Positions 8,859 through 17,149 of a stretch of DNA of 64,000 bases are shown in pieces. The notes below the pieces were generated by a model. The model was not told the DNA's origin. It saw nothing but the letters and a program-made list of their open reading frames with translations, and made no database searches. Source of the DNA: an uncultured Oscillospiraceae bacterium (lineage in GTDB: Bacteria > Bacillota > Clostridia > Oscillospirales > Oscillospiraceae). Numbering within the stretch: the first letter of the stretch is position 1; the number at the start of each line of letters is the position of its first letter. Made by a program: the position numbers and the translations under genes. The stretch is taken from NCBI GenBank assembly GCA_958436045.1, contig CAUBIP010000002.1, forward strand, positions 1 through 64,000. Reading direction: 5' to 3'.

Positions 8859-9885
8859 TGCTTTGCTCCTTCCATTGCGTCTCATAGCCTTCAGGATTTT
8901 TCACCTGCCAGTTCCAGGCATCCCGGCAGATCTCTGCCAGGCTGCAGCGGGGCTCCCAGCCCAGCAGCGCCCGGGCCCGGGCCACATCCGCATAGCAGAC
9001 AGCAGCATCCCCGGGCCGCCGCGCGGCCATCTGCACTGGGACGGTCACATGGTTGACCCGGCGGAAGGTCTCCACCAGCTCCAGCACGCTGCAGCCTCGC
9101 CCGGCGCCCAGATTGACCGCCTCGACGCCAGAATGGGCCACGCTGTAGTGCAGCGCGGCCAGATGCCCCCGGGCCAAATCCATCACATGGAGATAATCCC
9201 GCACGCCGGTGCCGTCCGCCGTGGGATAATCCCCGCCGCAGATCTGCAGCGCCGGGCGCTGGCCCGCCGCTGTCTGCACCAGCGCCGTCATCAGGCTGCC
9301 GGATGCGCCGTCCTCACCCAAAAGACCGCTGGGGTGCGCCCCGGCGGGATTGAAATAGCGCAGCAGCACCGCGGAAAAATTGCCCCGCGCCGCCGCTTCA
9401 TCCCGCACGATCTGCTCAAGCATAAATTTAGACCAGCCGTAAGGGCTGGCGCAGCCGCCGACCGCGGCCCGCTCTGTCAGCGGCGAGACATCCTGCGTGC
9501 CGTAGACCGCCGCGGAGGAAGAGACGATGAGCCGCTTCACCCCAGCGCGCCGCATACACTGCAGCAGGGACAAGATCGCCCCCAGATTGTTCGCATAATA
9601 AGCAAGGGGCGATGCCACGGACTCCGCCACGGATTTTCGCCCGGCAAAATGGAGCACCGCGTCCGGCTGCTCCCGGTCAAAGACCGTCTGCAGTCCCGCC
9701 GTATCCGCCACATCCACCTGGTAAACCGAAGGGGTCTGCCGGGCCACCGCCGTGATCCTGCCGATGACCGCCGGCGCGCTGGCCGAAAAATCATCCGCGA
9801 TGACCACCTCCACCCCGGCCTGCAGCAGCAGCGCCGCGGTGTGCGCGCCGATATACCCGGCGCCGCCGGTCAAAAGAACCCTCAT
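8818..9885 (-). CDS. galE: UDP-glucose 4-epimerase
   Basis: A 355-residue extended short-chain dehydrogenase that interconverts UDP-glucose and UDP-galactose with bound NAD. Visible: TGGAGYIGAH at the start of the Rossmann fold, DAVLHFAGRKSV, the catalytic Ser region SSSAAVYG, the YGWSK YxxxK pair, RYFNPAGAH, and the C-terminal NPEGYE common to GalE. About 20 residues follow that motif and overlap the start of trmO, so the C terminus is slightly longer than usual. No other sugar genes lie nearby; it probably supplies UDP-galactose for surface polysaccharide. Confidence 0.94.
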   Translation of the reverse strand: MRVLLTGGAGYIGAHTAALLLQAGVEVVIADDFSASAPAVIGRITAVARQTPSVYQVDVADTAGLQTVFDREQPDAVLHFAGRKSVAESVASPLAYYANNLGAILSLLQCMRRAGVKRLIVSSSAAVYGTQDVSPLTERAAVGGCASPYGWSKFMLEQIVRDEAAARGNFSAVLLRYFNPAGAHPSGLLGEDGASGSLMTALVQTAAGQRPALQICGGDYPTADGTGVRDYLHVMDLARGHLAALHYSVAHSGVEAVNLGAGRGCSVLELVETFRRVNHVTVPVQMAARRPGDAAVCYADVARARALLGWEPRCSLAEICRDAWNWQVKNPEGYETQWKEQSNGGAVDDPGDRAY

Positions 9886-9942
9886 AGCTTACCCCCTACG
9901 CTTTCTTGCCTCCAGTTTACCACAAAACCCCGCCCGGCGCAA

Positions 9943-9972
9943 GAAAAAAGCCCGCCCGGCAGCCGGACGGAC
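9943..9972 (-). terminator. Terminator reading leftward, upstream of galE
   Basis: GTCCGTCCGG paired with the GC-rich partner (two G-U pairs) and then six T residues on the minus strand. No minus-strand gene ends nearby. It could stop rubrerythrin transcripts that cross the amidase gene in antisense, or act as an attenuator ahead of galE. Confidence 0.6.
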
Positions 9973-10033
9973 TCACGTGCACAGCGCCTGCTCCCATTGC
10001 ATAGACTGAAGGGAAAAGGACGGTGAGCATACT

Positions 10034-10774
10034 ATGCCATTTTTATTTTTAAGCCCCTCGACCCAGGAGTATAACCCTTACGTCACCACCGGGAACGAGG
10101 AGTACTGGATGAACCGCCTGGCCGACGCCATGACCCCGTACCTGGAGACCTCCGGTATCAATGTCTCCCGAAACGACCCCGCCGGGACTGTCGGCAATTC
10201 CATCCGGATGAGCAATGCAGGCAACTACGATTTCCACCTGGCACTGCACTCCAATGCCTCGCCCCCGGCGACCAGCGGGCAGCAGACCGGGATCGACCTC
10301 TACTACTATCCCTCCAGCGCCCCGGCGCTGCGGATGGCCAATATCCTGGCAGATAACCTCCGCCCCATTTACCCCCAGCCGGAAAAAGTCCGGACCCTGG
10401 CCACCACCTCACTGGTGGAGGTACGAGCTACCCGCGCCCCGGCCGTCCTGGCAGAGCTGGGCTACCACGATAACCCCCAGGACGCCCAGTGGATTGAGAA
10501 CAATCTCCAGACCATCGCCCGGGCCCTGGCCACCGGTGTGTGCGAATATTTCGGCCTGCCGCTTCTCTCTCCGGGCGAGGTCCGCAACGCCGTCGTCTCG
10601 ACGGACGGCAGCAACCTGAATCTGCGCGGCGGTCCCTCGACCACCGCGCCGGTGCTGCAAAAGGTCCCGGACCATGCCTCCGTGGAGGTCCTGGGTGAGT
10701 CCGGTGGCTGGTATGTCATCCGCTACGACGGGCTCGTCGGCTACGTGCTGGGCAATCATCTGCTGTTTTTGTGA
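10034..10774 (+). CDS. N-acetylmuramoyl-L-alanine amidase with SH3b domain
   Basis: A 246-residue protein. Residues 1-180 form an Amidase_3-type zinc amidase that cuts the bond between muramic acid and the peptide stem: LALHSNASP carries the second zinc histidine region and VLAELGYHDN the catalytic glutamate. Residues 185-246 are a bacterial SH3 domain (NLNLRGGPSTTAPVLQKV). There is no signal peptide, as in CwlC-like mother-cell lysis amidases, so release by cell lysis or another route is implied. The start is preceded by a GGTGAG ribosome site. Its 3' end overlaps the convergent rubrerythrin gene by 19 bases. Confidence 0.88.
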   Translation: MPFLFLSPSTQEYNPYVTTGNEEYWMNRLADAMTPYLETSGINVSRNDPAGTVGNSIRMSNAGNYDFHLALHSNASPPATSGQQTGIDLYYYPSSAPALRMANILADNLRPIYPQPEKVRTLATTSLVEVRATRAPAVLAELGYHDNPQDAQWIENNLQTIARALATGVCEYFGLPLLSPGEVRNAVVSTDGSNLNLRGGPSTTAPVLQKVPDHASVEVLGESGGWYVIRYDGLVGYVLGNHLLFL

Positions 10775-11379
10775 TCAGACACCAGAGCAGGCGGCTGCGA
10801 CTCGACATCGCCAAGCATCCAGCCCACCGGCTTGCCGCAGACGGGGCACGTCAGCGCCGCGGTCTTTGCCGTGTAGGTATAGCCGCAGTTGGCGCAGCGC
10901 CAGACGATAGGCGACGCCTTGGCAAAGAGCTGCCCGGCCTCCAGCTGCGCACCGCACTGCCGGAAGACCTCGTAATGCACGCCCTCTGCCACAGCGATGC
11001 CCCGCCACAGCCGGGCAGCGTCGGCAAAGCCCTCCCGCTCCGCTGCCGCAGCAAAAGCCGGGTAGACATCGCTGTGCTCCTCCCACTCACCCGCCTGCGC
11101 GGCTTTTAGATTCTCCGCCACTGTGCCCAACACATAGGGATAGCCTGCCGAGATGGTGAGATTTTCCAGGCCGCCCCGGTTCCATTTGCAAAGCAGCTCC
11201 ATAAATTCCTGGGCGTGGGCCAGTTCATTGGCCGCCGCCGTCTCAAAGATCCGGGCGACGACCTCCAGGTCCTCCCGCCTAGCAACGGCGGCGGCCAGCT
11301 GGTAGCGCGTGCGGGCCTGCGATTCTCCGGCAAAGCTGCGGGCCAGATTTTGACATGTCTCAGAAGTTAAAAAATCCAT
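10756..11379 (-). CDS. rbr: Rubrerythrin
   Basis: A 207-residue non-heme diiron peroxidase used by anaerobes against hydrogen peroxide. Diiron ligands are visible in FAGESQARTRYQLAA and NELAHAQEF and in the second pair of helices. The C-terminal rubredoxin-like iron site has CANCGYTY and CPVCGK. AGGAAATCT lies just before the ATG. It is a single gene, convergent with the amidase, and the two coding regions overlap tail to tail. Confidence 0.94.
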   Translation of the reverse strand: MDFLTSETCQNLARSFAGESQARTRYQLAAAVARREDLEVVARIFETAAANELAHAQEFMELLCKWNRGGLENLTISAGYPYVLGTVAENLKAAQAGEWEEHSDVYPAFAAAAEREGFADAARLWRGIAVAEGVHYEVFRQCGAQLEAGQLFAKASPIVWRCANCGYTYTAKTAALTCPVCGKPVGWMLGDVESQPPALVSDHKNSR

Positions 11380-11489
11380 AGATTTCCTCCGTTTTTCCGC
11401 ATGAAAGTTTCCTTCTCCGGAGAGTATAAACAGGCGCCGCGGTATTTATGCCGCAGCGCCTGTATTTTTTATCATCCGGGAGGAACACC

Positions 11490-11654
11490 ATGAAGCAAAA
11501 AAAGCAGCAGCGCACCACGCCGCCCCAGCAGGAGACGCCCTTTTCCGGGCCGATGACAAACTTCCAGTCCAACCAAACCGACCCGCAAGGCAGCTGGACC
11601 GGCTGCCCCGTCCACCGCGATGAGGTCCCAGTGCAGGACGCCGACGATCTGTGA
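11490..11654 (+). CDS. Small conserved-type hypothetical protein (54 aa)
   Basis: A 54-residue hydrophilic protein with a basic N terminus (MKQKKQQRTT), a central SNQTDPQGSWTG segment and an acidic end PVQDADDL. The ATG follows GGGAGGAACACC, a strong ribosome site. The sequence pattern reminds me of small clostridial proteins ending in a D-A-D-D-L tail, but I cannot name a function. It is followed at once by a terminator shared with the convergent tRNA-Arg gene. A hairpin with a T-rich run (about 11430-11470) lies just upstream. Confidence 0.7.
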   Translation: MKQKKQQRTTPPQQETPFSGPMTNFQSNQTDPQGSWTGCPVHRDEVPVQDADDL

Positions 11655-11679
11655 CCGCAGGCCGCGCCTGAACAAAGCA

Positions 11680-11710
11680 AAAGACCCGTGAGAAAAACTC
11701 ATGGGTCTTT
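11680..11710. terminator. Bidirectional terminator between the 54-aa gene and tRNA-Arg
   Basis: AAGACCCGTGAG pairs with CTCATGGGTCTT around a short A-rich loop. Runs of A upstream and T downstream let it work on both strands. Confidence 0.85.
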
Positions 11711-11786
11711 GGTACGCCGGAAGGGACTCGAACCCCCGACCTACTGGTTCGTAGCCAGTCACTCTATCCAACTGAGCTACCGGCGC
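11710..11786 (-). tRNA. tRNA-Arg (anticodon ACG)
   Basis: A 77-base cloverleaf on the minus strand: acceptor GCGCCGG with CCGGCGT, D arm GCTC...GAGT, anticodon loop CTACGAA with ACG (the A is expected to become inosine), T loop TTCGAGT with two G-U pairs in its stem, and an encoded CCA end. Confidence 0.96.
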
Positions 11787-11812
11787 ATACACACCTCACA
11801 AGGTGCTTAGAT

Positions 11813-11841
11813 ATAATAGCACAGCCAATCGGAAATTGCAA
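11813..11841 (-). promoter_or_regulatory. Promoter of tRNA-Arg
   Basis: TTGCAA, a 17-bp spacer and TATTAT on the minus strand, ending about 26 bases before the mature tRNA. Confidence 0.85.
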
Positions 11842-11902
11842 GGGATTTTTTCAAGAAAAACTATTTTTTACAACGGCTGTACACAATATTATTTCCCCCA
11901 GC

Positions 11903-11931
11903 TTGACAAAGATGCGGTTTATGTGTATTCT
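11903..11931 (+). promoter_or_regulatory. Promoter of the CHAP/SLH protein gene
   Basis: TTGACA, a 17-bp spacer and TATTCT, with about 75 bases of leader before the ATG at 12015. Confidence 0.85.
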
Positions 11932-12014
11932 CATCTGTAGAATTTAGCAGCCTGGCATGCGATACGCCCGGACGCTGCAATCCCTGCAAAATCCCTGAAG
12001 AAAGAAGATGGCGT

Positions 12015-14105
12015 ATGAAAAAACGTGTACTTAGCCTGGCACTGGCTGTGCTGATGGCCCTCTCCCTGCTGCCGACGGCAGCCTCGGCCTCTACAGGCGG
12101 CAAGACCGCCGATGACGCGATCAACTGGGTCCGAAGCAAAGCCGGGCAGCCCTTGGATTACGACGGCGCATATGGCGCCCAATGTGTCGACCTGATCTGC
12201 TATTACTATCGCTGCCTCGGCCAGACCTCCCCTGGCGGTTACGCCAAGGAGTACCGCACGAATGCACTCCCGTCCGGCTGGCAGCGGCTCCAGGGCGTCC
12301 AGCCCCAGAAGGGCGATATCCTGGTCTACAATCCGAGCGTCAAAAATGAAGCCGGCCATGTCGCAATCTATGAATCGGATTACAGCACCTGGCATCAAAA
12401 TTATGCCGACCGGCAATATGTCGTCAATGTCACAAATGTGAGATATGACCAATTTGACAATTCCTACTGGGGCGTGATCCGCCCGGACTTTTCCAGCGTG
12501 ACCCCGGCACCGACCTTTGACAACATCGGCGCAGACGTCTACCGCCTGCTCATTCGGTCAGACGGCTGGAAGCATATCGGGACGAATTATTACGACTCCA
12601 ATAGCTGGAACGTGACGATCTCCCGCACCAACAATGCCAATGACCCAGCTCAGATCTGGCGTTTTATCCGCCAAGCTGACGGCAGCTATTATGTCCAGAA
12701 TATGTTCAACGAGGAATACCTCACCTACGAAGGCAATTGCGCCTCGCAGGCGAAGGTGACGACCGCCCCCTTTGCTGGCCAGCGGGCGACGCGCTTCCAA
12801 TGGTACATCAAAAGCTACAACGGTATTTTCAAACTGATCGCCAAGGACTCGGTCACGGCTGGCAACTGGCTCGTGCTCGATTGCAAAGACGGCTCCTCTG
12901 CCGCCGGGACGCAGATGCAGCTGTACGGCAACTGGGCGCACACCAGTGACAACAGCAAGGCCCAGCTGTTCAGCCTGTACACCATCAATTATGTCAAACC
13001 CGCAAGGCCCGCCGCAGTGCAGATCACCATTCCGTCTGTGGTAAGTGCCAAGACGCGCTTTACCGTACAGTGGACCGAAAGCCCCCTCCAGGGCGTGATG
13101 GATGAGCGATGGTATCGGATGCGGATTCGCTCGGAGGACGACTCCCTCGTTGCCAATTTCGAGTCGACCGCCAGGAGTGACACCTGCGCAATCTCAAAGC
13201 CGGGCCGGTACTATGTCACAGTGCTGGCAAAGAATACGAAATTTAAGGACTACTCGACGGAGACCAGCAGGGTCTACTTCACGGTCACCGCAGAGCATAT
13301 CCACCAGTACACAAGCACCGTCACGCCGCCGACCTGCACAGAACAGGGGTATACGACATACACCTGCACCTGTGGCGACTCCTACCGCAGCGATTACACC
13401 AACCCGCTGGACCACAGCTGGGACGCTGGTGTGGTCACGACCCCCGCAACGGAAACCGCCCCCGGCGTCAAGCGCTATACCTGCACCCGCTGCAGCGCGA
13501 CGCGGACGGAGGCCATTGCGCAGCTCACCTGCCCAAGCGCCGGATTCACCGATGTCCCGGGCTCTAACAACTGGGCCCATGCCGGGATCGACTACTGCGT
13601 CTCCAACGGCCTAATGTACGGTATCGGCGGTGACCGGTTCGCCCCGCAGACCGCCACAACCCGGGCGCAGATCGTCCAGATCCTCTACAGCCTGAGCGGC
13701 TCGCCAAGCGTCAGCGGCGCAGCGCCGTTTACAGATCTAACGCAGGACTGGTACAAAAACGCCGTGCGCTGGGCGTACCAGACCGGTGTCGTCTCCGGAA
13801 TGAGCGCGACGACCTTTGCCCCCAATGTCCCGGTGACACGGGAGCAGATCGCGGTAATCCTGATGGGCTACGCGCAAAAGGTCCTGGGCGTCTCGCGCAC
13901 CTGGACGCCTGCGGACTTGAGCCGTTATCCGGACGCGAGCCGCGTTTCTGCCTGGGCGCACAACGCTCTGGCGGACACCGTCTCCCTCGGCCTGATCTCC
14001 GGCACGCTGCGCGGCGGCCAGGCCTACCTGGATCCCCAGGGCAGTGCGACCCGGGAACAGGTTGCGACGATCCTGATGCAGTTTTGCAAAAATGTAAAAC
14101 CGTGA
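12015..14105 (+). CDS. Secreted CHAP-domain wall protein with lectin-like and SLH domains
   Basis: A 696-residue exported protein. A signal peptide (MKKRVLSLALAVLMALSLLP, cleavage after ASA) is followed by a CHAP cysteine amidase/peptidase at about 28-155: AQCVDLICYYY holds the catalytic Cys and GHVAIYE the His. Residues about 175-325 contain RFIRQADGSYYVQNM-like repeats that resemble a ricin-type beta-trefoil. A cysteine-rich segment with CxC pairs around 435-500 precedes three S-layer homology repeats (GFTDVPGSNNWAHAGIDY, FTDLTQDWYKNAVRW, PDASRVSAWAHNAL), which anchor to wall polysaccharide. It is probably a surface peptidoglycan hydrolase. The ribosome site is weak (AAAGAAG). Confidence 0.88.
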   Translation: MKKRVLSLALAVLMALSLLPTAASASTGGKTADDAINWVRSKAGQPLDYDGAYGAQCVDLICYYYRCLGQTSPGGYAKEYRTNALPSGWQRLQGVQPQKGDILVYNPSVKNEAGHVAIYESDYSTWHQNYADRQYVVNVTNVRYDQFDNSYWGVIRPDFSSVTPAPTFDNIGADVYRLLIRSDGWKHIGTNYYDSNSWNVTISRTNNANDPAQIWRFIRQADGSYYVQNMFNEEYLTYEGNCASQAKVTTAPFAGQRATRFQWYIKSYNGIFKLIAKDSVTAGNWLVLDCKDGSSAAGTQMQLYGNWAHTSDNSKAQLFSLYTINYVKPARPAAVQITIPSVVSAKTRFTVQWTESPLQGVMDERWYRMRIRSEDDSLVANFESTARSDTCAISKPGRYYVTVLAKNTKFKDYSTETSRVYFTVTAEHIHQYTSTVTPPTCTEQGYTTYTCTCGDSYRSDYTNPLDHSWDAGVVTTPATETAPGVKRYTCTRCSATRTEAIAQLTCPSAGFTDVPGSNNWAHAGIDYCVSNGLMYGIGGDRFAPQTATTRAQIVQILYSLSGSPSVSGAAPFTDLTQDWYKNAVRWAYQTGVVSGMSATTFAPNVPVTREQIAVILMGYAQKVLGVSRTWTPADLSRYPDASRVSAWAHNALADTVSLGLISGTLRGGQAYLDPQGSATREQVATILMQFCKNVKP

Positions 14106-14118
14106 CGCTTTCCCCGTT

Positions 14119-14158
14119 TTCAAAAGAGGCCCTGCCGTGCGGCAGGGTCTCTTTTGAA
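14119..14158 (+). terminator. Terminator after the SLH protein
   Basis: An 18-bp near-perfect stem, with A-run and T-run sequences inside the distal part of the arms. Confidence 0.8.
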
Positions 14159-14292
14159 ACGCCAAATTTTTTCAAAAATATAGTCCCTCGCGCAGCGGCG
14201 TTTTTTGCGCCTGGTATATTTTGGCAAGGCTAAAACCCGCGGCGCGGCAAATACTAAGCCCATGCTTGAAGCAAATGACAGGAGGGACAACC

Positions 14293-14751
14293 ATGAAAAA
14301 ATTGAGCATTTTGATCGCGGTTCTGGCTGTGGTACTGTGCCTGTTCACCGGCTGCGCCACGACCGACGGCAACGTCTCCGGCTCCGATTCCGGCAGCATC
14401 GGCTCCGATATGCCGGACAACGCGCCGACAGACCGCCCCAACACCGACGACGGCGCCATGACCGACCCGGACGATGACCTGGGCAGCGCCATGCCGGACG
14501 GCGACTCCGCCCCCGGCGACGGCAGCGAGAACAATGCCGCAGCCAATGGCCCGACAGGCGGCCAGAATGACACGCAGACCGACGCAGGCAGCGGCGCCCG
14601 GAATCTCCCGGCAGACGGCCGGGCAGATACGGCCAGTGGCCGCCCGGGCCAGCTCGTCCGAGGCACCGGCACCGCCGACATGGTCACCGGCGATACTCCG
14701 GCGACGGACCGCGGCGCAAGCCGCACCGCCCCCGGCCCGCAGGCCGCGTAA
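14293..14751 (+). CDS. Putative lipoprotein, acidic low-complexity
   Basis: A 152-residue protein. It starts MKKLSILIAVLAVVLCLFTGC, a signal sequence with an LFTGC lipobox, so Cys21 should be lipidated and the protein held on the outer face of the membrane. The rest is rich in Asp, Gly, Asn, Ser and Pro, has no hydrophobic core and is probably disordered. Start chosen at ATG 14293, with GGAGGG upstream; a longer reading frame lacks a ribosome site. No homologue recognised and no functional clue from neighbours: an SLH protein upstream on the same strand and a convergent phosphatase-GNAT gene. Confidence 0.75.
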   Translation: MKKLSILIAVLAVVLCLFTGCATTDGNVSGSDSGSIGSDMPDNAPTDRPNTDDGAMTDPDDDLGSAMPDGDSAPGDGSENNAAANGPTGGQNDTQTDAGSGARNLPADGRADTASGRPGQLVRGTGTADMVTGDTPATDRGASRTAPGPQAA

Positions 14752-14755
14752 ACAC

Positions 14756-14811
14756 AAAAGGCATCCAGCCCCTGCTATGGCAGAAAGCCGGATGCCTTTT
14801 ACGTTTTTTTG
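14756..14811. terminator. Bidirectional terminator
   Basis: AAAAGGCATCC pairs with GGATGCCTTTT, followed by a seven-T run on the plus strand and TTTTGTGTTT on the minus strand. It serves the lipoprotein gene and the convergent phosphatase-GNAT gene. Confidence 0.85.
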
Positions 14812-14868
14812 TTTTCCCGTTTTCATTTTCCGTTTTTTGCCGGGCAGCATGGGAGCGCCGCCGTTTTC

Positions 14869-16011
14869 TCACCCCGGCTGCCGCGGCAGAGCAATGGACA
14901 GCTCATAGCACCGCTCGCCCCCCGCCTGTTTGCGGGGCCGAAAGCCGTACTTTTCAAAGAAGTGGACCGTCGTATAATCGCCGTCGGGGATCGTACAGCG
15001 GATCTTACTCTTGCCCTGGCTGCGGCAATGGCTGACAGCCTGGCCCAGCAGCTGCACAGCAAAACCGCGGTACTTCCGTTCCGGCAGCACGCCAAGATAA
15101 CGGATCACGCCGTGGTCCTGCTCCTGCTCTGGCTCCAGCAGCAGCGCGCCGACCAACGCCTGCCCCTGTCTGGCATAGTACAGCGTATTCGGCGCCCGCA
15201 CCAGGATGGCACGCATCTGTGCCTCGACCGCTGCTTCGTCCGTCCAGGTCAGCGTGCCGCAGCGCTGCACCCAGTTCTGGCGGCGCAGGTCCATATACAG
15301 CGCGCCGCCGTCCTGGGCTAACTCAAACCAGAGGTTATAGTCCTCCCCCAGAGAAGCGCTACGCTGGCACAGGCTGTCCAGCCGGTTCTGCGTCGAAAGG
15401 GCCAGGTCCAGATGGGCGTTGTCATTGAGATAATCCAGCGTAAACCGGCCGCCCTCATACTGCACCCGGCTCACGCCGGTGTTATCACACCGGCCCGCCC
15501 GGTTCATCGTCTGCCGCGTAAAAAACAGCTCCGCCTGCACAGCCCGCAGGATCGCGCCGTGGGTAAAAATCGCCACCGTCTGGCCCGCGTGGCGCTCCGC
15601 GACCGCCCGAAGCGCCTCGATAAAGCGCCCGGTGGCCTGCTCCAGCGTCTCGCTGCCCGGTGCCTGCCAGGCCCACATATTCTGGCGGAACACGCGCATC
15701 TGCTCGGGGTAGAGATGCTCCAGCGTGCCGAAGCTCTGGTCCTCCCACGTGCCGAAGCATATCTCCCGGAATGCCGGCTCCCGGCGCAGCCGCAGCCGAT
15801 GGTCCTTACAGACCGGCAGCGCCGTCTGCACTGCCCGGTTCAGATCGCTGGCGTAACAGGCATGCAGCCGCACCCCGGCGAAGCGGCGGCGAAGCGCCTC
15901 CGCCTGCCGCACTCCGGTGGGCGTGAGCAGCGTGTCGTGCTGGCCGTGCAGCCGCCGGTATAAGTTCCCCTCCGCCTCCGCATGGCGGATGAAGTAGATC
16001 GTCGTCATCAT
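14869..16011 (-). CDS. Histidine phosphatase / GNAT acetyltransferase fusion
   Basis: A 380-residue two-domain protein. Residues 1-200 are a phosphoglycerate-mutase-like histidine phosphatase: FIRHAEAEGN with the phosphorylated His, the arginine of SDLNRAVQTA, the acid in EICFGTWE, and FTHGAIL with the second His. Residues about 210-380 are an acetyltransferase of the GNAT fold, with YLGVLPERKYRGFAVQLL giving the acetyl-CoA-binding R/Q-x-x-G-x pattern and VHFFEKYGFRP near the end. The start overlaps the pyrF stop by one base (TAATG), so the genes are translationally coupled. Both domains look intact. The substrates are unknown. Confidence 0.88.
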   Translation of the reverse strand: MMTTIYFIRHAEAEGNLYRRLHGQHDTLLTPTGVRQAEALRRRFAGVRLHACYASDLNRAVQTALPVCKDHRLRLRREPAFREICFGTWEDQSFGTLEHLYPEQMRVFRQNMWAWQAPGSETLEQATGRFIEALRAVAERHAGQTVAIFTHGAILRAVQAELFFTRQTMNRAGRCDNTGVSRVQYEGGRFTLDYLNDNAHLDLALSTQNRLDSLCQRSASLGEDYNLWFELAQDGGALYMDLRRQNWVQRCGTLTWTDEAAVEAQMRAILVRAPNTLYYARQGQALVGALLLEPEQEQDHGVIRYLGVLPERKYRGFAVQLLGQAVSHCRSQGKSKIRCTIPDGDYTTVHFFEKYGFRPRKQAGGERCYELSIALPRQPG

Positions 16012-16937
16012 TAAATCACCGTCACATATTTTGCCAAATCATCCCGCATTTTGCACGCCGCGTCTTTCGCGCACTGGGCCCAATCGCGGCCGTCGCTGCC
16101 GGTCTTCTGCCAGGCACCGATCACGCTGCGCGACGCGCTGACGATCGCGCCCCGGCCCGCCGCCGTGAACGCCTCACTGACATGCTTCGCCGTCCCGCCC
16201 TGGGCACCGTAGCCCGGCACCAGGAAAAACAGCCGGTCATACTGCTGCCGCAGCGCCCGCAGCACCTGCGGATACGGCGCACCAACCACGGCGATCAGCT
16301 CGCTGTAGCCGTTTTTGCCGAACAGGTCGATGCTCCAGCGCATGGCAAGATCTGCCACCGCGCTGTAGACCATTCGGCTACCGGAGATGAGGTCCTGCAC
16401 CTCCCGGGAGGATTTGTTCGAGGTCTTGACACAAAGGAACAGATTCTTCCCCTGCTGCTTGCAATAGGGCAAAAACGCCTTGACGCTGTCACTGCCAAGA
16501 TACGGGTTGATGCTCAGCCCGTCGCAGGCATAAGGCTGCAGGCAAGCGCCGTCCGGCGTCCGCAGGCCGCCGAAGACAGCGGCGGCATAGAGCTGAGAGA
16601 TATGCCCGACGCTGCTGTAGTTGGCATCCATCATCACATAAAAGCCCAGGCGCTGCGCCTGGCGCAGCAGGCGCTGCATCGCCGCGATGCCGCAGCTGCC
16701 CAGGGCATCAAAGCAATAGCTCTGCACCTTCACTGCCGGGACAAGGCCCTGCAGTGCCTGCAAAATTTCGCCGCAGAATATCTCATACGCCGCGGCCAAT
16801 GCCTCCAGGCTCTGACCATGGGTCCGATACGCCTCCTCCAGCAGATGCGGTGGCAGCAGCTCCACCGTCGGGTCCAGCCCAATCATCGAGGGATTCTTCA
16901 GTTTTCGGATCTTCGCCTGCAATGCATCGATTGACAT
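16011..16937 (-). CDS. pyrF: Orotidine 5'-phosphate decarboxylase (type 2)
   Basis: A 308-residue enzyme making UMP, the last step of pyrimidine synthesis. It has the length and order of the long PyrF type: IGLDPTVELLPPHLL, VKVQSYCFDALG, the catalytic segment VMMDANYSSVG (lysine replaced by the N-containing form typical of this subgroup), LSINPYLGSDSV, NLFLCVKTSN, and FLVPGYGAQGG for phosphate binding. The start was placed at ATG 16937 with GGGAG upstream; the frame is open further but without a ribosome site and through a GC hairpin leader. No other pyr gene is in the window. Confidence 0.92.
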   Translation of the reverse strand: MSIDALQAKIRKLKNPSMIGLDPTVELLPPHLLEEAYRTHGQSLEALAAAYEIFCGEILQALQGLVPAVKVQSYCFDALGSCGIAAMQRLLRQAQRLGFYVMMDANYSSVGHISQLYAAAVFGGLRTPDGACLQPYACDGLSINPYLGSDSVKAFLPYCKQQGKNLFLCVKTSNKSSREVQDLISGSRMVYSAVADLAMRWSIDLFGKNGYSELIAVVGAPYPQVLRALRQQYDRLFFLVPGYGAQGGTAKHVSEAFTAAGRGAIVSASRSVIGAWQKTGSDGRDWAQCAKDAACKMRDDLAKYVTVI

Positions 16938-17037
16938 CGTAAAAACTCCCTTCCACACCCGCAGAATCGCTTTAAACCGCACCGCGCCGCTGGCGCGGCG
17001 GGACGCTTCGCGCCCCGCCTTACACCTCTTTGCGGCT

Positions 17038-17066
17038 ATTATAACACAAAATTTCCCAATGCCAAA
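17038..17066 (-). promoter_or_regulatory. Promoter of pyrF
   Basis: TATAAT (17038-17043) with a weak -35 TTTGGC 17 bp upstream. The roughly 95-base leader contains two GC-rich hairpins (about 16982-17015), which might regulate pyrF; no T-run follows them. Confidence 0.6.
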
Positions 17067-17094
17067 TACCTTTTTCACTGCCGCATGATTCCAG

Positions 17095-17123
17095 CCATAT
17101 TTCCCGCCCCGCCGGTCATACTA
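17095..17123 (+). promoter_or_regulatory. Possible sporulation promoter (CATACTA)
   Basis: CATACTA at 17117-17123 resembles a sigma-G/F -10, with CCATA 17 bp upstream. It lies 27 bases before the small membrane protein gene. Confidence 0.35.
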
Positions 17124-17149
17124 ACAGCGGGGGAAGGGAAGGTGAGCAT

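Noticed and set aside
10040..10060. Sigma-G promoter for the amidase from CATACTATG at its start codon
   Set aside because: The motif overlaps the start codon, so it cannot serve as its promoter unless translation starts further in, which would cut the amidase domain.
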